Assembly (NCBI RefSeq): GCF_008107625.1
Contig: NZ_SDKK01000016.1
Location: 1-64,000, forward strand
Source of the DNA: Zoogloea oleivorans
Lineage (GTDB): Bacteria > Pseudomonadota > Gammaproteobacteria > Burkholderiales > Rhodocyclaceae
Direction of reading: 5' to 3'
DNA length: 64,000 nt
Shown: positions 1 through 8,697 of the stretch, in pieces
Position numbering within the stretch: the stretch's first letter is position 1
How the letters are laid out: the number at the start of each line of letters is the position of its first letter
The notes under the pieces: generated by a model
What the model saw: only the letters and a program-made list of their open reading frames with translations
The model's database searches: none
Told to the model about the DNA's origin: nothing
Program-made: the position numbers and the translations under genes

Positions 1-3000
1 CAACACGCCCCCGGTCGCCACCGACAACGCCAACACCGTGCCCATCAACGGACCGGCCAGTGGCAACGTCCTCACCGACGCCACCCCCGACAGCGATCCG
101 GACGGCAACCCCCTGAGCGTCGCCAGCTTCACCGTCGCCGGGCGCCCCGAGACCTTCGCCCCCGGACAGACCGTCACCCTCACCGGGGTCGGCACCCTCG
201 TCATCGCGGCCAACGGCGACTACACGTTCACCCCGGCACCCAACTACGCCGGGGCGATCCCCGTCGTCACCTACACCCTCAGCGACGGGCTCGGCGGCAC
301 CGACACCGCCACCCTCAGCCTGACCATGGGGAGCAACACGCCCCCGGTCGCCCTCGCCGACACCGGCAGCACCGACCAGAACACCGCCCTGACCCACAAT
401 GCCCCGACCGGCGTCATCAGTAACGACAGCGACGTGGACGGCAACACGCTGCAAGTCACCCACATCGCAGCGGGCAGCACCACGGCAGACGTGACCAGCG
501 GCGGCACGGCGATTGGCGGCAACTTCGGTAACCTGCTGATCAACCCGGACGGCAGCTACACCTATACCCCCGACGCCGCAGCCAAGGCCCTCACCCAGGG
601 CCAGTCGGCCACCGATGTATTCACCTACACCATCGCCGACGGCAACGGTGGCACGGCCACCACCACCCTGAGCATCGACGTCACCGGCAAGAACGACGCC
701 CCGATCACCGGCGGCGTGGCGACCGGCAATGTCACCGAAGACGGCGTTACCACCGCCAGCGGCGCCCTGACGATTTCCGACGCCGATGCCGGCCAGTCCA
801 GCTTCGTCCCGCAAACCATCACCGGCACCTACGGCACCCTGACCCTGCAGGCCGGCGGCAGCTGGTCGTACAGCCTCAACAATGCCGACGCCAGCGTGCA
901 GGGCCTCAAGCAGGATCAACAGGTGGTCGATCACATCAACGTGACCACCGCCGACGGCACGCTGAAAGAAGTGGCCATCACCATCACCGGCACCAATGAC
1001 ATTCCGGTGGTCGGCAACGCTACCGTCAATGTCTCCGAGGAAGGCCTCACCGGGAGCATCGCCGACACGAGCGGCACGCTGGACACCACCAACCTCACCA
1101 CCACCAGTGGCACCATCGGCGTGTCGGATACCGACGGCAACACCCTGGTCGCCACCCTCACGGCGCCCACCACGTCTCTCAGTTCGGGCGGTGTGGAAAT
1201 CACCTGGAGCGGCAGTGGCACCCACACCCTGGTCGGTAGCGCCGGCACGACCGAGATCGTCCGGGCCACGATTGCCGACAACGGCAACTACACCGTCAAG
1301 CTCTCCGGCCCCCTGGATCACCCGGTCACCACGTCGGAAGACACCCTCAGCCTGGCCCTCGGCATCAAGGTCAGCGACGGCATCACCACCACCACCAGCA
1401 CCCTGACGGTCATCGTGGAAGATGACGCACCGATCGCCAGCAACGTGAGCCAGAACATCGCCGTCGCAACGGTGGACACCAACCTGCTGATCATTCTCGA
1501 CAACTCGGGCAGCATGAACACCTCGGACGGCGTAGACGGCACCACGCGCCTGAAGTCTGCCGTGGAAGCCCTCAAGCAGCTCATCAACCGCTACGACGAC
1601 TTTGGTGAAGTTCGTGTCCGCATCGTCACTTTCAACAGCAAGGCCAGCGCACTTGGCACCACTTGGACCGATGTCGATATTGCCAAAGACCAGCTGACCC
1701 TGGTCACACCGACCGGGACCACCAACTACGACTCCGCCATCACCGCCGGTCAATCCGCCTTCGCCTCCACTGGCAAGCTCGCCTCCGGCCAGAATCTGGT
1801 CTACTTCCTGTCGGACGGCCAGCCCAACCCGGGCACGGAAATCGGCACCGCTGACGAAACCGCCTGGAAGTCGTTCCTGCAATCGAACAACGTCACCAGC
1901 TACGCCCTCGGCATGGGTACCGGCGCAGCGCAAAGCCCCCTCGACCCCATCGCCTACGATGGTGTCACCCAAACAAATCTCAACGGCCAGGTGATCACCG
2001 ACTTCAACAACCTGTCGAGCGCCCTGCAAACCACCATTCCGCAGCCCGCCAGTGGCGAGCTGCTGTCCGGCGGCCTGTTCGGCAGCACCACCGGCTTCGG
2101 TGCCGACGGCGGCAACATCCGCGCGATCACCGTGGATGGCGTTACCTACAATTACGACGCTACCGCCAATGGCAGCGTGACGGTCACTGGCGGCGCCAGC
2201 CACGGCACCTACTCCACGACCACCCACCAGCTCACCATCACAACGGCCGCCGGCGGCACCCTGGTGGTGAACATGAACACCGGCAGCTACACCTACACGC
2301 CAATCGCCACCGTCAGCACGGCACTGAAGGACGGCTTCTCCTTCGTGCTGGTGGACAAGGATGGCGATCTGGCCGGGGCAGACGTCGCCTTCGATATCAG
2401 CCGGGCCGCCTCCAGCGTGATCAACCTGAGCAGCACGACCACCGTGATTGACAGTAGCAAGCTCGGCCTGACCGGCGAGTACTACGGCTACAACGAAACC
2501 ACATCGGCAACGAATACCAGCACCCATGCCGACGACACGACGCTCGGCAACCTGGATCACGTCTCCGACATGGTCAGCATCATCGACGGCCGCAGCGGCG
2601 AAACCCTTGTCGGCACCTATGACGCCGCCCCGGCTTCCAGCGCGGACGCCACTTTCAGTGCCGACAAGATCGACTACGGCTTTGGCTACACCACCGGCAC
2701 CACCACGGTCGGCGCGGTCAACGGCAACCTGGGCGCCAACCCGACCCTCGGCGCAGACCTGGCGGTCAACAGCGGCGCGCTCTACAACTTCCTGCGTGGC
2801 GGCACCGTCGGGTCGGACGCCAGCACCCTGAGCACCACGAGCGGCCTGGGCAACACCACCGACTCCGGGATTCGTCTGGTCGGCCTGATCAATCTGAACG
2901 GTGGCACCTACGACATTCGCGTCACCGCCGACGACGGTTTCCGCCTCAACATCGGGGACCAGACCGTGGCCATGTTCGACAACATCCAGTCGCCGACCGC

Positions 3001-3730
3001 CCGCACTTACACCGGTGTCAGCCTTGCCGCCGGCCTGCAGCCGATCGAAGTCCTTTACTGGGAACAGGGAGGCAACGCCCGTCTGCGCATTGAAGTCAAG
3101 CTGAGCAGTGAGCCCGACACCAGCTACAAGACCCTCGGAACGGATGACTTCGCCCTCTTCAGCCCCACCAGTGCCCCCGTGCTCGGCGACCTGCAGGACA
3201 TCACCGAGGACTCGACCCAGAACGGCCAGTGGCTGGTTCGCACCGGCCAGGAGCAAACCGGCACCAGTGGCAACGATCAGATCACCGGCAGCGACGGTCA
3301 GGACATCATCACTGGCGGAGCCGGCAACGACACCCTGACCGGCGGACTCGGCTCGGACACGTTCAAGTGGACCCTCGGCGATGCGGGCACCACCACCAAG
3401 CCGGCACTGGACGCCATCACCGACTTCAACAAGGCCAGCGAGAGCTTGGGCGGCGACGTGCTCGACCTGCGTGACCTGCTGCAGGGCGAAAGCCACACCG
3501 GGACGGCAGTGGGCAACCTGGGCAGCTACCTGCACTTCGAGAAGTCCGGTTCGGACACCGTGGTGCATGTCAGCACCAACGGCGGCTATACCGGCGGCAC
3601 CTTTACCGCCGTCGCCACCGATCAGAAAGTGGTGCTGCAGGGCGTCGATCTGACCAACGGCGGCGCCCTCGCCACCGACTCGCAGATCATTCAGGACCTG
3701 CTCACCAAGGGAAAACTCAGCGCCGACTGA
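1..3730 (+). CDS. Giant type I secreted RTX adhesin, LapA-like (5' end outside window)
   Basis: This is the C-terminal part of a very large surface adhesin; the reading frame is open to the left edge, so the start lies upstream. It begins with Ig/cadherin-like repeats: the motif NTPPVA recurs at nt 2 and nt 335, a 333-nt period. A VCBS-type repeat follows (about nt 690-1010). A von Willebrand A domain (about nt 1471-2030) has a MIDAS motif, DNSGSM, with later TGTTNYD and LSDGQPN. A PA14-like domain (about nt 2460-3170) follows. Glycine/aspartate-rich RTX calcium repeats (GGAGNDTLTGG, nt 3262-3390) and a C-terminal type I secretion signal (LDLRDLLQG region) end the protein. The neighbouring lapG-, lapD- and tolC-like genes indicate a c-di-GMP-controlled, protease-released biofilm adhesin. 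The inner-membrane ABC transporter and membrane-fusion genes are not in the window. Confidence 0.9.
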   Translation, partial: NTPPVATDNANTVPINGPASGNVLTDATPDSDPDGNPLSVASFTVAGRPETFAPGQTVTLTGVGTLVIAANGDYTFTPAPNYAGAIPVVTYTLSDGLGGTDTATLSLTMGSNTPPVALADTGSTDQNTALTHNAPTGVISNDSDVDGNTLQVTHIAAGSTTADVTSGGTAIGGNFGNLLINPDGSYTYTPDAAAKALTQGQSATDVFTYTIADGNGGTATTTLSIDVTGKNDAPITGGVATGNVTEDGVTTASGALTISDADAGQSSFVPQTITGTYGTLTLQAGGSWSYSLNNADASVQGLKQDQQVVDHINVTTADGTLKEVAITITGTNDIPVVGNATVNVSEEGLTGSIADTSGTLDTTNLTTTSGTIGVSDTDGNTLVATLTAPTTSLSSGGVEITWSGSGTHTLVGSAGTTEIVRATIADNGNYTVKLSGPLDHPVTTSEDTLSLALGIKVSDGITTTTSTLTVIVEDDAPIASNVSQNIAVATVDTNLLIILDNSGSMNTSDGVDGTTRLKSAVEALKQLINRYDDFGEVRVRIVTFNSKASALGTTWTDVDIAKDQLTLVTPTGTTNYDSAITAGQSAFASTGKLASGQNLVYFLSDGQPNPGTEIGTADETAWKSFLQSNNVTSYALGMGTGAAQSPLDPIAYDGVTQTNLNGQVITDFNNLSSALQTTIPQPASGELLSGGLFGSTTGFGADGGNIRAITVDGVTYNYDATANGSVTVTGGASHGTYSTTTHQLTITTAAGGTLVVNMNTGSYTYTPIATVSTALKDGFSFVLVDKDGDLAGADVAFDISRAASSVINLSSTTTVIDSSKLGLTGEYYGYNETTSATNTSTHADDTTLGNLDHVSDMVSIIDGRSGETLVGTYDAAPASSADATFSADKIDYGFGYTTGTTTVGAVNGNLGANPTLGADLAVNSGALYNFLRGGTVGSDASTLSTTSGLGNTTDSGIRLVGLINLNGGTYDIRVTADDGFRLNIGDQTVAMFDNIQSPTARTYTGVSLAAGLQPIEVLYWEQGGNARLRIEVKLSSEPDTSYKTLGTDDFALFSPTSAPVLGDLQDITEDSTQNGQWLVRTGQEQTGTSGNDQITGSDGQDIITGGAGNDTLTGGLGSDTFKWTLGDAGTTTKPALDAITDFNKASESLGGDVLDLRDLLQGESHTGTAVGNLGSYLHFEKSGSDTVVHVSTNGGYTGGTFTAVATDQKVVLQGVDLTNGGALATDSQIIQDLLTKGKLSAD

Positions 3731-3750
3731 GTCTGATGGCGCGGTAAACG

Positions 3751-3784
3751 AAGGGAGGCTCCATCGCGGAGCCTCCCTTTTTTC
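3751..3784. terminator. Rho-independent terminator between adhesin and lapD-like gene
   Basis: A 12-bp perfect stem (AAGGGAGGCTCC at 3751-3762 pairing with 3768-3779) has a 5-nt loop and is followed by a T run. The A-rich start of the stem lets it act in both directions, which suits the convergent genes on either side. Confidence 0.9.
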
Positions 3785-3814
3785 ATATCAGGGCGATGTG
3801 CCCCGACAGGCACT

Positions 3815-5743
3815 TCAGCTGGCAGCCAGCCGGCGCGATGCCTCAGGCCCGGTCATGCCGCTCACGCCCAGATGAGCCGCCGCAGCCCACTCGTCGGCGG
3901 TATGCACCTGCTCCGCGTACACCACCACATCCAGCCCGCGGGCCACATCCACGATCGCCTTGACCAGGCGCTGCAGGCCGACGTCCTCATGCAGGCTCGC
4001 CACAAAGCTGCCATCCAGCTTCAAATACGCCAGCTGCAACGCATACAGGCGCGGCAGGGCCGCCAGCTGACGACCAAAGTGCTCGATGCCAAGATGCGTC
4101 CCATGGCGTGCCAGCACCTCCGCCAGCGCCTCCAGACCAGCCAGATTGGCATCCAGCCCGCGCTCGCTGACCTCCACGGAAATTCGCGCCGCATCGGCCC
4201 CGGCCCGCGCCAGCAGTACATCCAGCTGGTCGAGAAAACCCGGTTCGAGGAGCGAACGCGGCGCCACGTTGATGGCGATCGGATCGGGCGATCCGGCCAG
4301 ACTTGCAATGCCCAGCCGCAGCGCCTCAAGGTCGCAGGCCGACGCCAGGCCGACCCGCACCGCCGCCGGCATGAACTGCCCGGCGGTCAACACCGCCCCA
4401 CCATCGGGGGCCGGCAGACGCAGCATGAACTCCCGATGAATCAGGCTGCCGTCACAGGCCAGAACCGGGTAGCTGATCAGGGTGAACTCATGGCGAGCCA
4501 GCGCCCCCTCCAGCATTTCCCGCCAACGGCCCTCGCCGGGAGCCGGGATCGGCAAGGGAGCGCCGTCCGGCTCGGCGACCACGCCCCCCTCCGCCTCGGC
4601 CCGCATCAGCGCTGAATCCACCCGGGACAACAACGCACCGGGCTTGTCATCGCGCCGGTAGGCAACCACCGCCGCAGCCATCCGCAAGCCCCGCTCGACC
4701 CCCACCTGCAGATCGAGGGCGGCCACCGCACTACGGGCCTGCTCCAGCAAGCGCCGACCCGCCGACAATTCAACGCCCGGCAGCAGAATGGCGAATTCGG
4801 CGCCACCAAGACGAGCCAGCGAAACCTCCTCCCCGCCCTCGACACTGCTCTTCAACGCCTCGCCAACGGCGGCCAGCCACTCGTCGGTACGCAGCCGCCC
4901 GAGCTGCTGGTTGAGCACCGCCAGATCGGCAATGCGCAGCACGCCCAGGCAACCGCCCGGCGGCACATCGACATCGGACAACACACGGCGCAGCTCGCCA
5001 TTGAAATACATCCGGTTGAGCAGCCCGGTACCCGCATCATGGCTGCTTTCGTCACGCAGACCGGCAATCCGCGCCGCCTGCTCGGCAAACAGGGAGCGTA
5101 TCCGCTCGGACATGTGGTTGAGGGCACGGGCCATGCTGCGCAGCTCCACCACCTTGGGCTCCTCGAGCACCCGGAACTGACCGGCGCCAATGGCCTCGGC
5201 CTGCTCGGCCATTTCTTCCAGCGGACGGCGCACCCAGCGCAACAGCGCCGACACCCCCATCGCCCAGAACAGTCCGATGGCCAGCATCAGGCTGCCCAGC
5301 TGAAGCATGCCCCGCCACAAGGCCCGGTAGGCGTACCCCCGGGCGGCAATCACCGTCACCTGCCCGGTCTGACGCCAGCCGTCGCTGACCAGCGCCTGCC
5401 CCGGACGGACATCCATCGGCAGCAGGGTCACCAGCCACTCGGGCACACCGGCCCCGTCGGGCTGGGAACGCTCCACCAGCACCTTGCCGCCGGCATCGGA
5501 GAAACGGATCAACTGGTAATGCCCCCCGTCAAACAAGGCGGTCACCAGCAACTCCGCGGTCGCCACATCCTTGCTCTGCTGGGACATGGACAAGGCCAGC
5601 GACACCGCACCGTCACCGGCCTGGGCCTGCAGTTGCTGCTCAAAATAGGTGCGGGCCGTCAGCAGGCTCACCGTGAATGCACCGGCCAGCACCACCGCCA
5701 TCGCCACCACCACACTGATCCACAGCCGTCTTAACAGGGACAT
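3815..5743 (-). CDS. lapD: LapD-like transmembrane c-di-GMP receptor (degenerate GGDEF/EAL)
   Basis: A 642-residue inner-membrane protein. It has a transmembrane helix at about residues 8-30, a periplasmic LapD/MoxY-type domain to about 145, a second helix at about 147-168, a HAMP linker, a GGDEF domain (about 235-390) and an EAL domain (about 405-640). The GGDEF signature is degenerate (GGAEF) and the EAL signature reads REF at the expected place, so both domains look catalytically inactive, as in Pseudomonas LapD. In that family c-di-GMP binding to the EAL domain makes the periplasmic domain sequester the protease LapG, keeping the adhesin on the surface. The gene lies 10 nt after the lapG-like gene, with an AAGGA ribosome site. 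Function is inferred from architecture and neighbours. Confidence 0.88.
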   Translation of the reverse strand: MSLLRRLWISVVVAMAVVLAGAFTVSLLTARTYFEQQLQAQAGDGAVSLALSMSQQSKDVATAELLVTALFDGGHYQLIRFSDAGGKVLVERSQPDGAGVPEWLVTLLPMDVRPGQALVSDGWRQTGQVTVIAARGYAYRALWRGMLQLGSLMLAIGLFWAMGVSALLRWVRRPLEEMAEQAEAIGAGQFRVLEEPKVVELRSMARALNHMSERIRSLFAEQAARIAGLRDESSHDAGTGLLNRMYFNGELRRVLSDVDVPPGGCLGVLRIADLAVLNQQLGRLRTDEWLAAVGEALKSSVEGGEEVSLARLGGAEFAILLPGVELSAGRRLLEQARSAVAALDLQVGVERGLRMAAAVVAYRRDDKPGALLSRVDSALMRAEAEGGVVAEPDGAPLPIPAPGEGRWREMLEGALARHEFTLISYPVLACDGSLIHREFMLRLPAPDGGAVLTAGQFMPAAVRVGLASACDLEALRLGIASLAGSPDPIAINVAPRSLLEPGFLDQLDVLLARAGADAARISVEVSERGLDANLAGLEALAEVLARHGTHLGIEHFGRQLAALPRLYALQLAYLKLDGSFVASLHEDVGLQRLVKAIVDVARGLDVVVYAEQVHTADEWAAAAHLGVSGMTGPEASRRLAAS

Positions 5744-5753
5744 TTCTTTTCCT

Positions 5754-6458
5754 TCAAGGCGTATAGCCTTCCGAACGCATGCGCAGAATCAGTTCCCGCC
5801 AGCGCGACACCCGATCCACCGGTGTCGAGGCCTGGGCAGCCCCGCCAACAAAAACGCCCTGCATGTTGAAACTGAACACCGGAGCCAGATCCGGGCGCGC
5901 ACTGGCCGGGCGGATCTCCGTGATGAGATTGTCGAGCACCAGCGGCACGGCTTCCGGTGTCGGGTAATAGCTGAGAACCATGTGGGCCTGGGTTATGCTG
6001 CTTGCAGGCCCGCCGATGCGCGCTCGTACATAAGTCATCCGCAAACGCCCTTCGGCGACGCCCAATTCACGCAGGGTAAAGTATTTCGCAAAGACGAAAT
6101 CCTCGCAGTCACCGGCGCCGCGCCCCAGGGTTTCCAGCGGCGTCGCCCAGTAATCGGCTTGGGCCCATACCACCATGTCATCGGCAAAGCGGGTGCGCCG
6201 ATTGAAAAACTCATTGACCCGGCGTAACTGCTCTTCCTCTGCCAAGTCACGCCAGCCACCAACGGAATTGCGCCACAACTCGACCGCGTCCGCCGCCGCC
6301 GCCCCATAGCGCTGCAGGGCCACCTGCCGCATCCGCTCTATTTCAAAGCCCCCCCACACCAGCCCCGCCGCCAGAACGCCGGCAAGCCCCAGCGCCACGC
6401 GCCGCCGGCAGGCAGCAACGATGGAGCGAAATAAATGGGGACCGGCAAAATGGGACAT
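5754..6458 (-). CDS. lapG: LapG-like periplasmic cysteine protease (transglutaminase-like, BTLCP)
   Basis: A bacterial transglutaminase-like cysteine proteinase. The catalytic triad is visible: Cys in GDCEDF, His in QAHMVL and Asp in VLDNL. An N-terminal hydrophobic segment (LGLAGVLAAGLVWGG) gives export or anchoring in the periplasm. In the known system LapG cuts the N-terminal region of the adhesin and releases it when LapD is not bound to c-di-GMP. The start is uncertain. I chose the ATG at 6458 (234 residues); a TTG at 6485 would add nine residues, and neither has a strong ribosome site. It is first in a two-gene operon with lapD, divergent from the tolC-like gene. Confidence 0.88.
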   Translation of the reverse strand: MSHFAGPHLFRSIVAACRRRVALGLAGVLAAGLVWGGFEIERMRQVALQRYGAAAADAVELWRNSVGGWRDLAEEEQLRRVNEFFNRRTRFADDMVVWAQADYWATPLETLGRGAGDCEDFVFAKYFTLRELGVAEGRLRMTYVRARIGGPASSITQAHMVLSYYPTPEAVPLVLDNLITEIRPASARPDLAPVFSFNMQGVFVGGAAQASTPVDRVSRWRELILRMRSEGYTP

Positions 6459-6595
6459 GGATCGAATCAGGAAACGGCATTTCAAAACCTGGATTGCATA
6501 ACCAGCATGGCCGGCGACAAAAAGACACGAATAGCATCAGAACAACGGCCGGGCGGCGAAAAAATTAAGTTTTGTCTGCGCCGAACCGTAGATTG

Positions 6596-6610
6596 TGAAT
6601 AATTTATTCA
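6596..6610. promoter_or_regulatory. Perfect inverted repeat in the lapG/tolC divergent intergenic region
   Basis: TGAATAA, one base, TTATTCA form a perfect 7-1-7 inverted repeat. It lies in the AT-rich part of the space between the divergent lapG-like and tolC-like genes. The form is that of an operator for a dimeric regulator, but I recognise no specific family, so the role is an inference. Confidence 0.35.
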
Positions 6611-6765
6611 TTGGCACAAGATCAGAACCTTAGACGAAGCAAAGCGCAAATAATGCGCAACGTCGAATAAAGGCCACGCATAGAATCGCTTCGCCTGAAG
6701 TGACAAGCCGGCAAGCTCTGCTCGCTTCACTTTTAATTCGAGCCTTACGATCTCCCGCTAACGAG

Positions 6766-8610
6766 ATGACCATGTTCAAAGCAACCCAGCTTTCCGTCAG
6801 TCTGGCCCTGTCCCTCATGGCCATGTCCGCATCCCAGGCCGGCGTACCCGGCACGCTGCCGGATGCCATCGAGAAAGCCATTCTCCGCAATCCCGAAGTC
6901 CTGGCCCGTCTGCACGATTACCAGGCCTCCGATGCAGAACGCGACGTTGCCCGCGGTGGTCTCTTCCCGCGGATCGACCTTCAGGGCTACACCGGCCGCG
7001 AGCGCCGCGAGACACCGACCAGCCCGTCCGAAAGCTACACCCGCCCCGGCTACCAGTTGCAATTGCGCCAACTCATTTTTGACGGCTTTGCTACCCAGAA
7101 TGACGTGAAGCGCCTCGGCTATGCCCGCGCCGTGCGCTATTACGAACTGCTCGGCACCACCGACGAAACCGCCTTCGAAGCGGCTCGCGCCTATCTCGAC
7201 GTGCAGCGCTATCGGGATCTGAGCAAACTCGCTCAGGAAAACTGGGCCATCCACAAGGAAACTGTCGACCAGATCGAACGCCGCGTCAAAGCCGGCGTCG
7301 GTCGCCGGGTCGACCTGGAACAAGCCTTCGGCCGTCTCGCCTTGGCCCAGTCCAACTGGCTCACCGAAAGCTCCAACCAGCACGACGTCAGCCAGCGCTA
7401 CCAGCGTGTCGTGGGCGAAGCCCCGGCCGACACCCAGCAGCCGCTGCCCACCTTCAGCAACAAGCTGCCGATGGAAAAGGACATCCTCAAGCTGGCCATC
7501 GTCGACAACCCCGGTTTTCGTGCCGCAGTGTCCAACATCCGCTCCTCCCGCGCCCGCATCGACGTTCAGCGCGCCAACAACGTGCCCACAGTCGAACTGC
7601 GCGCCAGCACCGGCATGGACAAGAACCTGCTCGGCGTCACCGGTGAGACCAATTCAACGGCCGTTCAGCTGATGCTCAACTGGAACCTCTTCAAGGGCGG
7701 CTCCGACGAAGCCCGCATCCGCCAGTCCCACGAGCAGCTCTACAACGCCACCGACCTGCGCGACAAGGCCTGCCGCGACATCCGCCAGCAAACCGCGATT
7801 TCCTGGAACGACGTCAAAAAGTTGAAGGAGCAGCTTGGCTACCTGGAACAGCACCAGCTTTCCACCGAAAAAGCCCGCGACGCCTATCGTCAGCAGTTCG
7901 ACATCGGTCAGCGCAGCCTGCTCGACGTACTCAACACCGAGAACGAACTCTTCGATGCCAAGCGCGCTGCCGTGCGGGCCCGCTATGACCTGAGCCAGGC
8001 CGAATTGCGCGTCCTCACCCAGACCCACCGCATCCTGCCGAGTGTTCAGCTGGCCCCCGTGGCCAAGAATGGACCCGACGAAGCCACTGTCACCGATCCG
8101 GCCGAAGACGAGAACCTGACCTGCAGCACCGAACTGCCGACCGTTCAGCCCCTCGACACCCTCGGCGCCATGCGGGGTCGCCCACAGCCTGCCGAGGTCA
8201 TCCTGCCGGGAGCAGCAGCCACCGCTGCAGCAGCCGTCGCGCCTGCAACAGCGACTGCCGCGGCAACGACGGCTGCCACCGCGCCTCTCGAACCTCTGGT
8301 CAAATCATGGGCTGCAGCCTGGTCGGCCAAGGATGTCCCCCGCTACAAGGCCTTCTACTCCACCCACTTCAAGCCCGAACAGGGCAGCCTGGACGCCTGG
8401 CTGGCCATGCGCGCCAAACGGATCAACAAGCCCGGTGAGCTTTCCGTTGAAGTGGACAAGCTAGCGGTGCGCAGCCTGTCCGCCACCTCGGCCGAAGCCA
8501 GTTTTGTCCAGCACTACCGCTCGCCGGACTTCAAGGATACGACGAACAAGACCCTTGAGTACCAGCTGGAAAATGGTCAGTGGAAGATCATCCGCGAATC
8601 GAACCGGTAA
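6766..8610 (+). CDS. TolC/LapE-family outer-membrane channel with C-terminal NTF2-like (Cds6-type) domain
   Basis: An outer-membrane efflux protein of the type I secretion TolC family, probably the exit channel for the adjacent adhesin. After a signal peptide ending in ASQA there is the usual duplicated TolC helical/beta barrel region (about residues 25-440), with typical motifs such as RQLIFDGF and WNLFKGG. An Ala/Thr-rich linker (nt about 8210-8283) then leads to a domain of about 105 residues (nt about 8284-8607). It resembles the NTF2-like Cds6 domain seen behind L,D-transpeptidases (AAAWSAKDVPRYKAFYS; HYRSPDF; GQWKIIRE). That fusion is unusual for TolC. Start chosen at ATG 6766, with another ATG at 6772; a GTG at 6700 would put 22 residues before the signal peptide. 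Confidence 0.9.
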   Translation: MTMFKATQLSVSLALSLMAMSASQAGVPGTLPDAIEKAILRNPEVLARLHDYQASDAERDVARGGLFPRIDLQGYTGRERRETPTSPSESYTRPGYQLQLRQLIFDGFATQNDVKRLGYARAVRYYELLGTTDETAFEAARAYLDVQRYRDLSKLAQENWAIHKETVDQIERRVKAGVGRRVDLEQAFGRLALAQSNWLTESSNQHDVSQRYQRVVGEAPADTQQPLPTFSNKLPMEKDILKLAIVDNPGFRAAVSNIRSSRARIDVQRANNVPTVELRASTGMDKNLLGVTGETNSTAVQLMLNWNLFKGGSDEARIRQSHEQLYNATDLRDKACRDIRQQTAISWNDVKKLKEQLGYLEQHQLSTEKARDAYRQQFDIGQRSLLDVLNTENELFDAKRAAVRARYDLSQAELRVLTQTHRILPSVQLAPVAKNGPDEATVTDPAEDENLTCSTELPTVQPLDTLGAMRGRPQPAEVILPGAAATAAAAVAPATATAAATTAATAPLEPLVKSWAAAWSAKDVPRYKAFYSTHFKPEQGSLDAWLAMRAKRINKPGELSVEVDKLAVRSLSATSAEASFVQHYRSPDFKDTTNKTLEYQLENGQWKIIRESNR

Positions 8611-8647
8611 ACCTCCAGGGCCGCCCGCCAAGGCGGTCACCGACAAT

Positions 8648-8677
8648 AAAAAAGGGAGCCAGGCGGCTCCCTTTTTT
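8648..8677. terminator. Bidirectional Rho-independent terminator
   Basis: The stem AAAAAAGGGAGCC pairs with GGCTCCCTTTTTT around a 4-nt loop. It separates the tolC-like gene from the convergent Rieske oxygenase gene. Confidence 0.92.
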
Positions 8678-8697
8678 ATTTCACGCACCCCTGTCCC

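Noticed and set aside
2236-2262. TAAG-like motif (TTAAGG) in the adhesin as a LapG cleavage site
   Set aside because: LapG sites lie in the N-terminal retention region, which is upstream of this window. This motif is inside a repeat domain.
6611-6635. TTGGCAC as a sigma-54 promoter for the tolC-like gene
   Set aside because: The -24 GG element is present but no TTGC -12 element follows at the required spacing.
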